Shown here: piece by piece, positions 48,473 through 61,304 of the stretch
How the letters are laid out: each line of letters starts with the position of its first letter
Position numbering within the stretch: the stretch's first letter is position 1
Source of the DNA: Magnolia sinica
Lineage: Eukaryota; Streptophyta; Magnoliopsida; Magnoliales; Magnoliaceae
Assembly: GCF_029962835.1 (NCBI RefSeq)
Contig: NC_080574.1
Coordinates: 41,656,501 to 41,720,500 of the forward strand
Reading direction: 5' to 3'
DNA: 64,000 bases
The notes under the pieces: model-generated
What the model saw: only the letters and a program-made list of their open reading frames with translations
What the model was told of the DNA's origin: nothing
Databases searched by the model: none
Made by a program: the position numbers and the translations under genes

Positions 48473-49441
48473 AGAGATTTAGACCTTTGATCTTATTGAA
48501 TTCTCTGTGGACCAAGCAATGGCCACATGGGTATGTCTCTGATGTTGATGTTATCTCAATTTACTCATTATTTTCATTGAATTCTACATTCTGTTTCCAA
48601 AAAATGGAGACAAAATTGACGGGTAATCCTTTCTTTTCCGCTAACGTGTTACGTATATAGGATATCCAAGCCATCGAAAAGGTCATATATGCCATGATAA
48701 TCAACTATTGTGAAAATCAAGCCAATCCATCCATCCATCAAGCAGGAAACAATGTTGAATTAAATGGACGGCCAATGCCATGATTCAATATTTGTCAATG
48801 GTGTGTCCACTCAATGAATTGATCAGACTGAATTCGCATTAGTTGATCATCCTAGGGTGGACCATCAATTCCATGGCTCAGATATTCTACATATTTGATA
48901 CATTAGTGGGAAAGAAAGGGGTGTATGGGAAAGTTCACATACATGAACTGTATGTGACCATTTGTCATTGTAACTTGGGAAGTGGCAAGGATGATTAATT
49001 TAGATGGTGATTATTATACTTTTAATTTTTTAAAATTAATGATTATTGATAATTGTGACTGTCTTTTTTTTTTTTTCCTTAAATTTTGTTGAAGTTTGCA
49101 TAACTGCACAATGTGATGAAATTATTGAGAATGCTTGTGTCATTCTATTTTGTTTCTAAATTTTTTAAATGTGAACAATACAAAAATCTCTTTTCAATGG
49201 TCCATTTTGTCTATAAATATCAACAGTCAAGAATTTATCATTCAGCTTGAGATATGGATTCTGAATCATCTATGATAGTGCTCAGAACATGGATTATTCT
49301 GATGCTCCATCCATCTTCTATATATGGAACCATTCCCTCTCAAAAATCTGTATGCTTACAAAAAAAGAAAAAGAAAAAGGGGTCACTATGTCATTTTCTC
49401 CCAAAAATCAATTCAAATTTAGAGAGACATCTTCCAGTGTT
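48473..49441. other. Intergenic DNA between two convergent genes
   Basis: The 3' flanks of the zinc-finger gene (plus) and the GLR gene (minus). 48660-48920 has phrases of the dispersed non-coding repeats ('ccaatccatccatccatc', 'gggtggaccatc'). No obvious AATAAA signal and no further gene. Confidence 0.45.
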
Positions 49442-49927
49442 TCACTCCCTTCTGTGTTGAGTTAACTCAATGCCATTGAATCGACGGTCTAGATTATACA
49501 TAGCGGACCTGCGCAACACTTCCATCCAACGCTCTGCAAGGACCCATATGAGTCCATGAATATTCATGTATGCGTGCAAAACTTGCCAATTTTGATGAAC
49601 TTGACCGAAGAAGAAGAGTACAAGGGCCACCGTGGACACCCCAACTGTGATCACGAAGAGCCCGCAGAAGCTGCTTGGGGTGAGGCTACCATTCTCACCG
49701 TTGGATCCTGAACTTGGACACTTTGATGAGGCCATCAAGCCATCTTCAAGTTCATGTATTTGGCCGCTTTCCCGCACTTTCAGGATCGCTTCGGAGACGT
49801 CAATTGCAAGAGGTGAACCCTTGGGAAACACCTGAGGCATGTCCATGAACTCAGTTCGGTGCTGATCAAAGGAATCAATTCAACAATCTTCAACCAGATT
49901 ATATGTGGACAGTTGGTGTACAAGGGT

Positions 49928-49989
<62 letters not shown>

Positions 49990-52900
49990 ACACGCACGCA
50001 CACCCCTACACACTCACGCAGTAGTGGAATTTCACCACCTATGGATACCCGAACCCTTGACCGGGTGTTGAAACTCCCAATAGTCTACCACCCGTGCAAG
50101 AGCAAGGATCACACACACACACACAACTCCTTGGAGTCCACCACCAGAGCAAGAGTAAGGATGGGTGTGTTTGTTTGCACCAAATACATCATTTAATTTC
50201 ATGATAATCCTTCAAAATAATTCACGATTTTTGGTGGGCCATCTCCACAAACAAGCCCATGGATTCATGCCTAGGGATTGAAATTGTTCAAATCAGCGGC
50301 CATATCACTGGTGGGCCATTAGCCTAAACATGGCATGTAGGCTGCTTTAGATTGGTCAAGCTGGCTATTTGGACGGACAAGATCATTTAGTCAGTATAGT
50401 GTTGTGTCTTTGCCCATCTAAGATGTTCTCCTAGGAATTGATCTGATGGGCCTCTACATGGATGGACCATGCCACCGTTGCGAGATCCTCGCCATCCAAT
50501 GTTTGGCCCTTATCATCAAAAGGACGGCTACTATAAAAACAGGCAATGGCCAACATTCAGTAGTTCAAAGGTCTACTTATCAGACGATTAGGATTGAAAT
50601 TTCAGTGCAGCTTTAAGATTAACTTAGAAGTTCGTGACACCATCCAAAATCGTAGCCCTCGGCTTCCTAATTCCCTGTACAATGATCTGGTGGTCACTCA
50701 CCTACGATGATCAAAACTATTCATCCAATGGCCACTGACAATTGCGCCCATATGATTAAAGAAGGGATTGGCTACTAGGTGGGATTTTGCTCTGTGAACC
50801 TTCCACGGCCAGTAGGATAGGATGAACGGTTCCGATCAGAGAGAGTGGGGTCCATGTCCATTGGAGATCCTGTGGACTACAATTTCGGGTGGTCCAAGCT
50901 ACTCCATTACATACACATTTTCATGTACTTACAAAGCCGAATCCCCCCACCTCAAAGGTGGGCCCCACTGTAGTGTAGTCCTTGCAATTAGCGGCCAGAA
51001 ATAACTTCACGTAAGGGGCCTCCAGGAAGACGGCTGCGATCTCTCTACTCTTGAGGGCCGTGGGGTATTCCATGTCCCCATTGGTGTATTTCCTAATGTT
51101 CTTGGGATGGAATCCCAACCCTTCCAGGTACTTTACCACGAACGAGTCACTATCACAGCCAACCATCGATCTGGACCTGATCAAGGACTCTACGCTGATG
51201 GGCTGTGGTTCAAGCCGTTGGACCGTAAGCATAGTCGTTAGGCTAGCCGCGTAGCTTGAAGTCAATACAAGTGCAACAAAGAGCCACACCACCGTAGCCA
51301 TTCGAGCCAGATTGCGCTGGAGTTCAATCCCTGCAAAATGGGCCACTTCTTGAGATGGATTCCTGACCATTGAATCAATTTTAGCCTGATAAATGTAGAT
51401 TCTTGCCTACTTATATTTTATCCATCCATTTGCCAGCTGCTACAAATCGGATGATCCAGATCGTTTGATCAGCGTAGTTTTAGATCATGGCCCATCCACT
51501 ACAAGTATGTGAAACCACAACGTCCAAATAGTGGGCCCCACTTTATATGAACAATGGCCCAAAAATTGCATCATGCGGTCAATATAGCAGTATCAAATGT
51601 AGAGTTAAAAGAAAATTGCCAGTGGTCCAAATTCAGTGAGTGGAACATCATGCAGTTAAGATAACAGTCTGATTAGTCACGATTTTGGGTGATGATCCAT
51701 CTACATAGGGCCCAACTATTTGAACGGCCTAGATTATCAGATCAAGCCCGAATAAGCAAAGTTTCATACCATGCCTTGAGAAGAGTGTGGTGAAGGAGAA
51801 CCAAACAGAAGAGCGGAATTGATACCATAACGAACCGGTCCTGAAATATTCATTGCCGCTGTTGCGTTCGATCACCCAGACTACCACTCCATTGTAGAAA
51901 TTCACTACGGCCACTAGGGCCCACAATCTCAGCGTGAACGGCTTCATGAAAGTCCAGGCCCTTGATTCCTCTGGTTCCACAAGGACCAACATTTTAACCC
52001 CTGATTCTGCATATGGATGAGTGAACTCGGCGTGCTTCCAACGGTGGGCCACGATCGCCGTATCCCCAACTACTGCATCAAAGGTCTTCTCAATAACAAA
52101 CATGAAGAAACTGTTAGGAAGCTCAAGAAAATCCATGCACATAGTTTAAAAATTCTCAAAAGCTTAACACAACTCGGCCCAACTGGACTCAGATTTCATC
52201 ATGACCCAAGAACACTTGATTTAGTAATGACATGCTCGAGACTTGGAGAAAATTTGACTCGATAAAATAAATCAACTTGACTCAACAAAACTCAGAGAAT
52301 TTTGACGAAACTCGACTTAACTCACTGAGACTCTACCCGACTTGAGATTTTGAGTTTCTAAATTATGATCCATCAAATGCAAAGAAATACAAAGTTGTGA
52401 GTTTATGTTGGAAAATATCATCATCGCTGTCATTGTCATCATTTAAGCCTTGTAACAATTAATTGGGGTCGACTACATGAATCTTGTTCCACCGTTCTAC
52501 TCTATCAACGATCATTTAGAATGCCATATTGTTTGGATTCATGACATAAGTTATGGTATGAGTTAGATAACAGCTCCCAACCTGATGTAATCCTTGTGAT
52601 CCTTTCTTTAAGTTTGGGATTAGCAATAAGAGCACAGAACTACAACAGACATGATGTAATAGACTATTACATACTATTACGTAGGCTGATCACAATATAT
52701 AATGTATTACATTGAATGAACCATCCCGATCGATAATTACGCATCTCATGTGGCATTCAAAAGAATAAGGGATGATGGTGGACATTAACAAAACCATTAA
52801 CAAAACCATTCATACATTTTGTATGAGACTCTTTGCAATGGATAATCAAAATCTCAAAATATAATAAATAGGACCTTAGATACGATTGATTGGTAAAACA

Positions 52901-54443
52901 AGAATTGAAAAGCCGACCCACGTAGATAGAACAAGGCAACAACGATGATGATAAGAGAACAAGGCTAGGCCACGTCAAAGTCTAACTGTATATTTTGTAT
53001 GGATTGATGATATGTTAGGTTTATCTAATTATTTTCATAAAATTAATAAATAAACTTACTTAATTTACTCAACTCACCTTGAGATGAACCTGCTCAACCA
53101 TAGAGTCATATGTGCCATTATAACCTTCGAACTTGTAAGGTAAATCATACGGCAGGCTTTTCACAACAATCTTGAAAACATCGATGGAGAAGCCCTCAAA
53201 ATATGTTTCATTTGAAGTAGCATTGAATTTCGACCGCACAAACCTGCTAAATGAACTTTTTGCTGGAACTCCGATCCTTAGAGGCTTTGTGATTGTCGGG
53301 GTGGCCCATCCTCGAGGGGCCACATAAGACCCCCCAGGCCAAAACACATGACCTAAGAATAGCATGGATCTATGTTTATTGCCTGCTGTGGTCTCCTCGT
53401 AATCAATGCCTTCTGAAAAATGAAATTGTTGTGACCAAAATCCAAGCTCTCTGTAACTTCTACCCACTACATTAACAATTTCAAGAGCGGCCGCTTGCAC
53501 CAATCTACCCTTTAAGAGGCAGATCTGGCCGCTCAATCCACTTGAATTACTCGATAGGACACGTTGTAGCAACCGTTCACCCTGTGAAAAAACCCTAAGA
53601 CCAGTCAGCATTGAAGAACTGCTAGACCACTGACTTTTTGCCAAAGATCCTTCTCCAAGCCCTTCCATGGCTTGAGCCACAACCCATGCAGCATCATATG
53701 CTCGGGCTCCAAAAATGCTGGGTTCCAAGTTATCTTCTCTAGGATATTTTCGATGGAAATGTCGCCGGAATCGGATCTGGAAGTCCCTAAATTGCCGACT
53801 GGTCTGCGGGAAGTAGTTCCTCACGCCGATGACACCTTGCATGGAAGAAATAATGGATAGGTTGGCGGTGTTCAAGAGATTTGTAGTGCTGTCTGTGGTG
53901 ATCCACACGTAATCTTTTCCCATCATTCCCATGTTCTTGGCCTCTGCAAATAACCGGACACTGAAGGTGAATGATGAGTGGACGATAAACACCCTACATT
54001 GCATTCTCCTCAAGATCTCCAGCTCTTCTCGAATCGCAATGCTTAAGTTGTATTGCGAGGCAAATGAGGGGAAGACTGATCGATAGTCGATCTTGGAATT
54101 CACTTCTCGGAGGGCATCGGCAAGGTCGGCGATGTCTCCGGCTGAAGCGTAGTTGTAATCTTCGTAGATGACCACCACCCTCTGCCACTCCCATGAGCCG
54201 ACAATGGCGGCCACAGCTTGCATTTGGGACCGGTGATTTGGGGCCATTTGAACTAGGAATGGTTGGGGAGCGGGTGATTGTGGGGCATCCTCGGCTAAGG
54301 AAAGAATTGGTATGTTGGATCTTGCACCGAGCTGGGCCACAAACATCGCCTCCTCCCACGTGTGCAGGCCAAGGATTGTTTGCACATGCTGATCGTTGAT
54401 GAGGCCCATTGCTGCAGTTAGAGTTCCATGCATTAGCTGCATC
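49442..54443 (-). CDS. GLR: Glutamate receptor-like ion channel (GLR, clade 2-like), 5' exon not in view
   Basis: A ligand-gated cation channel of the plasma membrane or endomembranes. Exons on the minus strand: 53078-54443, 51770-52085, 50933-51330, 49442-49831, with GT/AG at every junction and phases that fit, giving about 822 residues. Order: amino-terminal ANF/periplasmic-binding domain (most of the first visible exon), first half of the ligand-binding domain ('GFSIDVFKIVVKSLPY'), 'FDAVVGDTAIVAHR', M1 ('LWALVAVVNFYNGVVVWVIE'), pore loop ('WYQFRSSVWFSFTTLFSRHG'), M3 ('WLFVALVLTSSYAASLTTML'), second half of the binding domain, M4 ('CGLFVITVGVSTVALVLFFF') and a cytosolic tail. Family members are about 900-950 residues, so roughly 100 N-terminal residues including the signal peptide are missing. 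That exon must lie beyond 64000 or be lost. M3 reads SYAASL where plant relatives usually have SYTASL. All four exons are open. Confidence 0.9.
49925..49986. repeat. (TA)n microsatellite in a GLR intron
   Basis: An alternating TA run of about 60 bp in the 1.1-kb last intron (49832-50932) of the GLR gene. It is followed by a short CA/CACA-rich patch. Confidence 0.95.
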
Positions 54444-54674
54444 CTTTGATAGAAAATAAAAAGAAAATGATAAAACATATATATGTGGAGAATGCTCCAT
54501 TGCTCTCATAGCACTATTAAGTTATAGTGCCCCTAGTTGCATTGGAATACTTTGACAGTTCAATCCATTGATCTAGATGTTCATTGGGTCCAACACGAAT
54601 TTCATGTACCACCATGCAGTAATCACACTGATTTAACCAATACTAACCATTCGATCAATGTCCTTTAATATGAA

Positions 54675-54724
54675 AGATCAAAATAGTGTTAATATATATA
54701 TATATATATCTATATATATATATA

Positions 54725-54756
<32 letters not shown>
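54675..54756. repeat. (TA)n microsatellite in the GLR intron
   Basis: A TA run of about 80 bp with three 'tatc' interruptions. The paralogous run in the second copy (about 60764-60786) is much shorter. Confidence 0.9.
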
Positions 54757-54757
<1 letters not shown>

Positions 54758-54929
54758 CAATCAGCAATTTCATCCATCTTTAGGGCCATTATGGATTGCT
54801 TATAATTCTAAAGAATCATTTTTGTTAGGCAATCGTAACCATGCCATCTGCTGCTTTTAAAAAGGATAGATACAAAAAAGGCCATCGAATATCTTATCAG
54901 TGCAATTTCAGTACGAGAGCGCATGAAAT

Positions 54930-55198
54930 GTGTTCAGGACTTAATTGACTGTCCTGAGAGAATGGAATGCCCTGGCAGATGGGTTGGCCTGCCTAGGAAG
55001 TGAGCTTCAATTCATTTCTCTTGTCTGGCAGGCTTCGGACCTCTCTCCTCAAATTTGGGGTCTAATTTTGCTGGATAGAGTCAGGCTGGGTTCCATTATA
55101 CAATCCCTGATGGGTTTTAATTAAGATAGTTCTCGTAGATTGGCTGTCTGATTTAGGCCTTATGATAGCCTTCCTCGGGGTCATTTTCCCCTTGGGGA
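54930..55198 (+). pseudogene. LINE RNase H tail in the GLR intron (copy 1, continues at 60184)
   Basis: A reading frame here ends 'REWNALADGLACLGSE...', then '...GLILLDRVRLGSIIQ', matching the C-terminal RNase H tail of the other LINEs in this window ('REANCTADGLARLGSG', 'LFLDKIGLGSLQEG'). A 3' untranslated stretch follows. The Copia element splits it at 55198; the rest, with the A/AAT-rich tail, is at 60184-60275. It lies antisense to the GLR gene. The 5' boundary is approximate. Confidence 0.65.
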
Positions 55199-55367
55199 TG
55201 TTAGACAGGCTGAAACATACCTTGTATAGACCTTGTATAGCTAGCATACCTTATATAGTTGATTCTGATTTTATTTCTTTCCTTGTATAGATGTTGTAAT
55301 CTCTATATATTCAACCCCTTTGGGTTGTCTCAAATACACAAAAGCTTTCAGCTCGTCTCGGTTTACA
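55199..55367 (+). repeat. 5' LTR of the young Copia element
   Basis: 169 bp, TGTTAGACAG...GGTTTACA, nearly identical to 60010-60178. Confidence 0.95.
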
Positions 55368-55389
55368 TGGTATCAGAGCATCACTGATC

Positions 55390-55900
55390 CAAATCCAGCA
55401 CCACCTGTCAGATCCGACCACCCCTGCGTCATCCGGCCACCCCTGTTACGTCGTCCGATCATCCCTCTGCTCGTCCAAGCACCATCTGCTGCTCGTCCCG
55501 CGCCCCTATTACAGATCCGACTATCCCCTGCTCTTCCGAACGTCCCCTGTTGCAGATCCGGCCACCTCCTGCGCGTCCGACTGTTCGTCCAACCACCCCC
55601 TGCGCGTCCGACCACCCCCTGTGCATCCGACTGCCCCCTGCTAATTGTCCGATCACCCCCTGTTGCGCATCCGACCACCCCCTGCCCGTCCGACCACTCC
55701 TGTTGAAGATCCGACCACCCCCAACGTCGCCCGATCTGTTGCTGTTGCTGCTGCGTCGCTGGATCTACATTTTCCAGATCCACAGGTCCTGTTGCTGTTC
55801 CTATTCTTATTCTGCTGCAACTGTTGCTGTTCCTTTTCTTCTTTTGCTGCAACTGTTGCTGTCCTGTTGCTATTCCTATTCTTCTTCTACTGCAACTCTT
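55390..55900 (+). repeat. Tandem-repeat leader of the young Copia element
   Basis: Between the primer-binding site and gag, 55390-55735 has about fifteen degenerate ~20-bp units around 'ccgaccaccccctgcgcgt', and 55735-55900 has 'ctgttgctgttcctattctt' repeats. The long antisense frame (55373-55990) is a shadow of this repeat. Confidence 0.8.
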
Positions 55901-58900
55901 TGCGTGCTTTATATTAACTCCGATCAATGGACAAGAACTCATCATGTACAGAGGCCCCAAGGTGTAGTTTTGATGGTACCAACTATTCACTATGGGCCAT
56001 CCATTTTCAGAATTTCCTGAAGGGTCGTGGTTTGTGGGGACTAATTGATGGATCTGTTACTATTCCCACTTCCACGGATGCCGATAAATTGGCTGATTGG
56101 GAAATGAACAATGGACGGATTAATACCTGGATTCTCGATTCAGTCGATCGGTCCATTGCTGTTGGCCTCACACCTCATCGCATGGCTAAGGCAATGTAGG
56201 AGCATCTTCAGACAATTTATCAATAAAGTAATGCGGCCCGGTCATATCGTCTGGAACAGGATCTCGTTAACCTTACTCAGGGTGACGACAGTATTCAATC
56301 ATTTTATTCTAAAATTGTCACAATTTGGACTGAGATGGCCTTGATGGATCCAATATTTCCTAATGACTTTAGGATTTTCCAAACTATGCACGAGAGTGCG
56401 CAAGTTCGCCAATTACTTATGAAACTGCGTCCGGAATTCGAGCATTGTCGAGCTGCTCTCTTGAACCGTAGCCTTACTCCTTCATTGAATTCGGTTATTA
56501 ATGATCTATTGGCTGAGGAACAACGACTGAAAGTTCTATCACTTCCTTCCTCGACTCCGAGATCCTCTGATATGGTGCTTGCTGTGTCCACCACTACATC
56601 AACGCGTGGCTCCTCTCTTTTAACATGTCGCGGTTGCAACAAGGTGGGTCATGTTGTTGCTCAATGCAAAGAATGGTGCGCTTATTGTTGACAAACTGGT
56701 CATGGCATTCAAGACTGCCGTACACGTGCATATGCATCTTCTTCCGTCCGTGGACGTGGTAGTCGTGGTTGTGGCCGTGGTCGTGCTCTTTCTGCTTCTG
56801 TTGCCACTATTTCTTCCAAGCCGACTGTTACTGATTCTACATCTACTGTTTCTGCTGAAGGCCTTTCATCTCCGTTGACTCCTGCGATGCTCCAGCAAAT
56901 CATTCAGGCCCTTTCTGCGGCCGGTATGTCAGGTATATCCCCATTTTCTACATGGTTCTTCGATTCGGGTGCTTCCAATCATATGACCGGTGCTGTATCC
57001 CATTTTCGTGACATTCGTCCCTACACCGGCAATCAAGCTATTTCTACTGCGGATGGCACTAGACTACCTATTTAGTCTGTTGGATCATTGACTTTCTCTC
57101 CTTCTGCTCATCGCCAGTTCACCCTTCGTGATGTGTTTCATGTCCCTAACATCTCCTCAAATTTAATTTCAGTTGGTCAACTCACATCAAATAACTGCTT
57201 AGTCATATTTCTTCCCAACTGTTGTTTTGTGCAGGATCTGGCGACGGGAAAAGTACTTGGGAGGGGTAGGCGGCATGGTCGTCTGTACGTGCTGGATTTT
57301 GATTCATCTGTCACTCCGGCCCGTTGTTTCTTTTCTCCTTCTTCATCAGATATTTCTTCAGCAAATAAATTGTGGAAACTATGGCACTTTCGCCTGGGTC
57401 ATCCACATTCCGATCGGTTACTTTAGTTAATTTCGTCTGGCATGTTTGGGAATATTTCTCTTAATAAAAATGATTTGGATTATTCTTGTTCTTCCTGTTG
57501 TCTTTCAAAAAGTAAGTGTGTTCCATTTTCCCTAAGTACTACAAAATCATCTTCTATGTTTGAACTTGTGCATACAGATGTTTGGGGTCCTTCACCAATT
57601 ATGTCTCTCTCTAGGTTACGATACTATGTAATATTCATTGATGATTTCATACGTTACACTTGGATTTACTTTCTACAATCGAAGTCACAGGTTTTTGAAA
57701 AATTCAAGTTATTTCACTCTATGGTAGAGACTCAATTTCGGGTTTCAGTTCAAACTCTCCGCTCTGACTCAAGGGGGGAATATCTCTCAACTAATTTTCG
57801 TACATTTCTTTAAGGGCATGGAATTATTCATCAAACCACCTGTTCTCCACAACAGAACGGGGTGGCTGAAAGAAAAAATCGTCATATTGTTGAAACTACC
57901 AATACCCTGATAACAGCTATGAGTGTTCCTCGTTCTTTCTGGGCTGAAGCAATGTTACATTCCGTCTACTTAATTAACCGGATGCCAACCAAAGTTCTGA
58001 ATAGTAAATCTCCTTACTCTGTTCTCACTGGCTTACCTCCTGCATATTCCACATTTCGTGTTTTTAGTTGTATCTGTTATGTTCACCTGGCTTCACGTGA
58101 ACGTAACAAACTATCTCCAACATCAGTCAAATGTATGTACTTGGGATTTGGGGAAACTCAGAAGGGTTTTCGATGTTATGATCCGGTTTCTCGTCGTGTT
58201 CGGGTTTCACGACATGTTGTTTTTCTTGAGCACATTGCTTTTCATTCATCTCTTCCTCCTCCACACACTCCCAACTCTCCTAGTCTAACTGTCTTTCCAG
58301 AAATTCCGTTTGCCTCAAGTATTCTCCATCGTCCGTTGCAGGTTTACTCACGTCGACCACGTACAGATCCACCACCTATTACTCAACCTGAACCTACTGT
58401 ACCCATTGCTGATTCCGAACTTACCTCGATCCGTCGTTCCGCTCGTGAACATCGAGCGCCTGATCGGTTGATATGCTCTATGTCTGCCATACACTCTGCA
58501 TTATAAACACGATTAATCAGGCCATTAAGCGGTATCATGTGTGTAAATCTATGTAATAAATGGGTCTGATATGCAATATTTGACCCTCAACAGCTAATTG
58601 GTAGCAAATGGATTTATTCGGTCAAACTCAAGTCTGATGGATCATTGGATCGATACAAGGCTCGACTTGTCGCTCAGGGATACAAACAAGAATACGGAAT
58701 TGATTATGATGAGACTTTCGCTCCCGTGGCCAAGATGAAAACTGTTCGTACTCTTCTGGCTATATCTTCTGTTCGCTCATGGCCACTCGCTCAGATGGAT
58801 GTGAAAAATGCCTTTCTTCATGGAGATCTTCAAGAAACCGTGTATTTGAAACCTCCTCCTGGCTCCTTAATCCCTGACAATAAGGTATGTCGTCTAAAGA

Positions 58901-60009
58901 AAGCCCTGTACGGCCTCAAACAGGCACCTCGGGCATGGTTCCAACGCTTTCACGATGTTGTTACGGGTGCTGGTTTTACTCAAAGTGGTCATGACCCATC
59001 CTTATTTTTGCGCATCACTGCTCACAGAATTGTCATTTTTCTGGTCTATGTTGACGACGTCCTACTGACTGGTAGCAATACTGCTGGCATCTTTGCTTTA
59101 AAGGAAGTTCTGCAATCCTCCTTCAAAATGAAAGACCTCGGCCATCTCACATACTTTCTTGGGCTTGAAATCTCACGTTCTAAACGTAGGATCCTAGTCA
59201 GCCAGCGTAAATATACCAAGGATCTTCTCGCTTTGGCATCATTGACAGATCAGAAAACAGTTCAGACTCCCTTAGAACTTAACATTCATTATGGTCGCGA
59301 CGATGGTGATCTACTTGCACAGCCCGACTTATACTGTCGTTTGGTTGGGAGTCTAGTTTACTTAACTATGACTCGCCCTGATATTGCCTATGCTGTCCAA
59401 GTCGTCAGTCAGTTTGTTTCTGCTCCTCGGACTCTTCATATGACTGCGGTGTTACGTATCATACGGTACCTACGTGGAACTCTAGATCGATCACTGTTCT
59501 TCTCCTTCACGGCGACTCTAAACCTTCGTGCTTATTCGGATGCTGATTGGGCTGGTTGCGTTCTCACACGAAGATCTACCACTGGCTACTGTGTTTTTCT
59601 CGGCACTTCTCTCATCTCTTGGAAGTGTAAGAAGCAGGCCACTGTTTCTAAATCAAGCACAGAAGCCGAGTATCGAGCGATGTCTGCTGCGTGTAGTGAA
59701 CTTGTTTGGTTACGTGGACTTCTTTCCGACTTGGGCATTCCTGTGCAGAATCCTACTCCACTTCATGTTGATAATCTCAGTGCCATTCAGATTGCCTCTA
59801 ACCCGGTTTTTCATGAACGGACGAAGCATATTGAAGTTGACTGTCACTTTATCCGTGAGAAATTTCAGTCTGGGCTCATTTCTCTACCACATGTTGCATC
59901 CCATCATCAGATTGCAGACATTTTCACCAAGTCCCTAACTTCTGCACGTCACTCATTTCTCGTTGGCAAACTATTACTTGTCGATGACCCGCATTAGTTT
60001 GAGGGGGGA

Positions 60010-60178
60010 TGTTAGACAGGCTGAAACATACCTTGTATAGACCTTGTATAGCTAGCATACCTTATATAGTTGATTTTGATTTTATTTCTTTCCTTATATA
60101 GATCCTGTAATCTCTATATATTCAACCCCTTTGGGTTGTCTCAAATACACAAAAGCTTTCAGCTCGTCTCGGTTTACA
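60010..60178 (+). repeat. 3' LTR of the young Copia element
   Basis: 169 bp, preceded by a purine tract and followed by the GGGGA target duplication. Confidence 0.95.
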
Positions 60179-60183
60179 GGGGA

Positions 60184-60275
60184 AGCCCGAATGTTCATGG
60201 TGATGTATATCATTATATGAAAAATGAGAATTTTCCTCTAAAATAAAAATAAAAATAATAATAATAATAATAATA
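60184..60275 (+). pseudogene. Remainder of the intronic LINE tail (copy 1)
   Basis: 'agcccgaatgttcatggtga' and the following A/AAT-rich tail match 61230-61335 of copy 2 and complete the LINE tail broken by the Copia element. It ends in (AAT)n at the duplication junction. Confidence 0.75.
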
Positions 60276-60516
60276 AATGGCGGCCACAGCTTGCATTTGG
60301 GACCGGTGATTTGGGGCCATTTGAACTAGGAATGGTTGGGGAGCGGGTGAATGTGGGGCATCCTCGGCTAAGGAAAGAATTGGTATGTTGGATCTTGCAC
60401 CGAGCTGGGCCACAAACATCGCCTCCTCCCACGTGTGCAGGCCAAGGATTGTTTGCACGTGCTGATCGTTGATGAGGCCCATTGCTGCAGTTAGAGTTCC
60501 ATGCATTAGCTGCATC
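60276..60516 (-). pseudogene. Duplicated partial GLR exon 2 (80 codons)
   Basis: On the minus strand the splice acceptor 'tatcaaag' is followed by the same first 80 codons as the true exon (starting M-Q-L-M-H-G). The exon then runs into the (AAT)n tail, where it would read polytyrosine and Phe. There are two base changes against the true exon in 240, one of them amino-acid changing (Gln to His). There is no donor site at the equivalent place. It lies upstream of the true exon in gene orientation, so the splicing machinery would meet this acceptor first. Confidence 0.88.
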
Positions 60517-60929
60517 CTTTGATAGAAAATAAAAAGAAAATGATAAAACATATATATATGGAGAATGCTCCATTGCTCTCATAGCACTATTAAGTTATAG
60601 TGCTCCTAGTTGCATTGGAATATTTTGACAGTTCAATCCATTGATCTAGATGTTCATTGGGTCCAACACGAATTTCATGTACCACCATGCAGTAATCACA
60701 CTGATTTAACCAATACTAACCATTTGATCAATGTCCTTTAATATGAAAGATCAAAATAGTGTTAATATATATATATATATATATATTCCAATCAGCAATT
60801 ACATCCATCTTTAGGGCCATTATGGATTGCTTATAATTCTAAAGAATCATTTTTGTTAGGCAATCGTAACCATGCCATCTGCTGCTTTTAAAAAGGATAG
60901 ATACAAAAAAGGCCATCGAGTATCTTATC

Positions 60930-61304
60930 AGTGCAATTTCAGTACGAGAGCGCATGAAATGTGTTCAGGACTTAATTGACTGTCCTGAGAGAATGGAATG
61001 CCCTGGCAGATGGGTTGGCCTGCCTGGGAAGTGAGCTTCAGTTCCTTTCTCTTGTCTGGCAGGCTTCGGACCTCTCTCCTCAAATTCGGGGTCTGATTTT
61101 GCTGGATAGAGTCAGGCTGGGTTCCATTATACAATCCCTGATGGGTTTTAATTAAGATAGTTCTCGTAGATTGGCTGTCTGATTTAGGCCTTATGATAGC
61201 CTTCCTCGGGGTCATTTTCCCCTTGGGGTAGCCCGTAATGTTCATGGTGATGTATAGCATTATATGAAAAATGAGAATTTTCCTCTATAAAAAAAATAAA
61301 ATAA

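Larger units (their letters stand above)
55199..60178 (+). mobile_element. Copia LTR retrotransposon (Ale-like size), relatively young
   Basis: 4980 bp with 169-bp LTRs (55199-55367 and 60010-60178), flanked by a perfect 5-bp target duplication, GGGGA (55194-55198 and 60179-60183). An exact initiator-Met primer-binding site TGGTATCAGAGC is at 55368-55379, and a purine tract (gaggggggA) ends at 60009. Domains in Copia order: gag about 55.93-56.7 kb with a CCHC knuckle near 56.63, protease near 56.96, pre-integrase/integrase about 57.36-58.5, reverse transcriptase about 58.6-59.4 with YVDD, RNase H about 59.5-59.95 kb. It is a fossil with roughly half a dozen breaks; the reverse transcriptase-RNase H part looks whole. 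The LTRs differ at 4 of 169 positions (about 2.4%), pointing to a fairly recent insertion. It lies in the GLR intron, antisense to the gene. Confidence 0.93.

Noticed and set aside
54444-54478. Met upstream of the GLR exon 2 acceptor as the protein start
   Set aside because: Those codons lie in the intron before a good acceptor (tatcaaag), and the same arrangement occurs in the duplicate. The true start is expected in a missing first exon.
55373-55990. 205-codon minus-strand frame rich in Gly/Arg/Gln
   Set aside because: It is the antisense of the tandem-repeat leader of the young Copia element.
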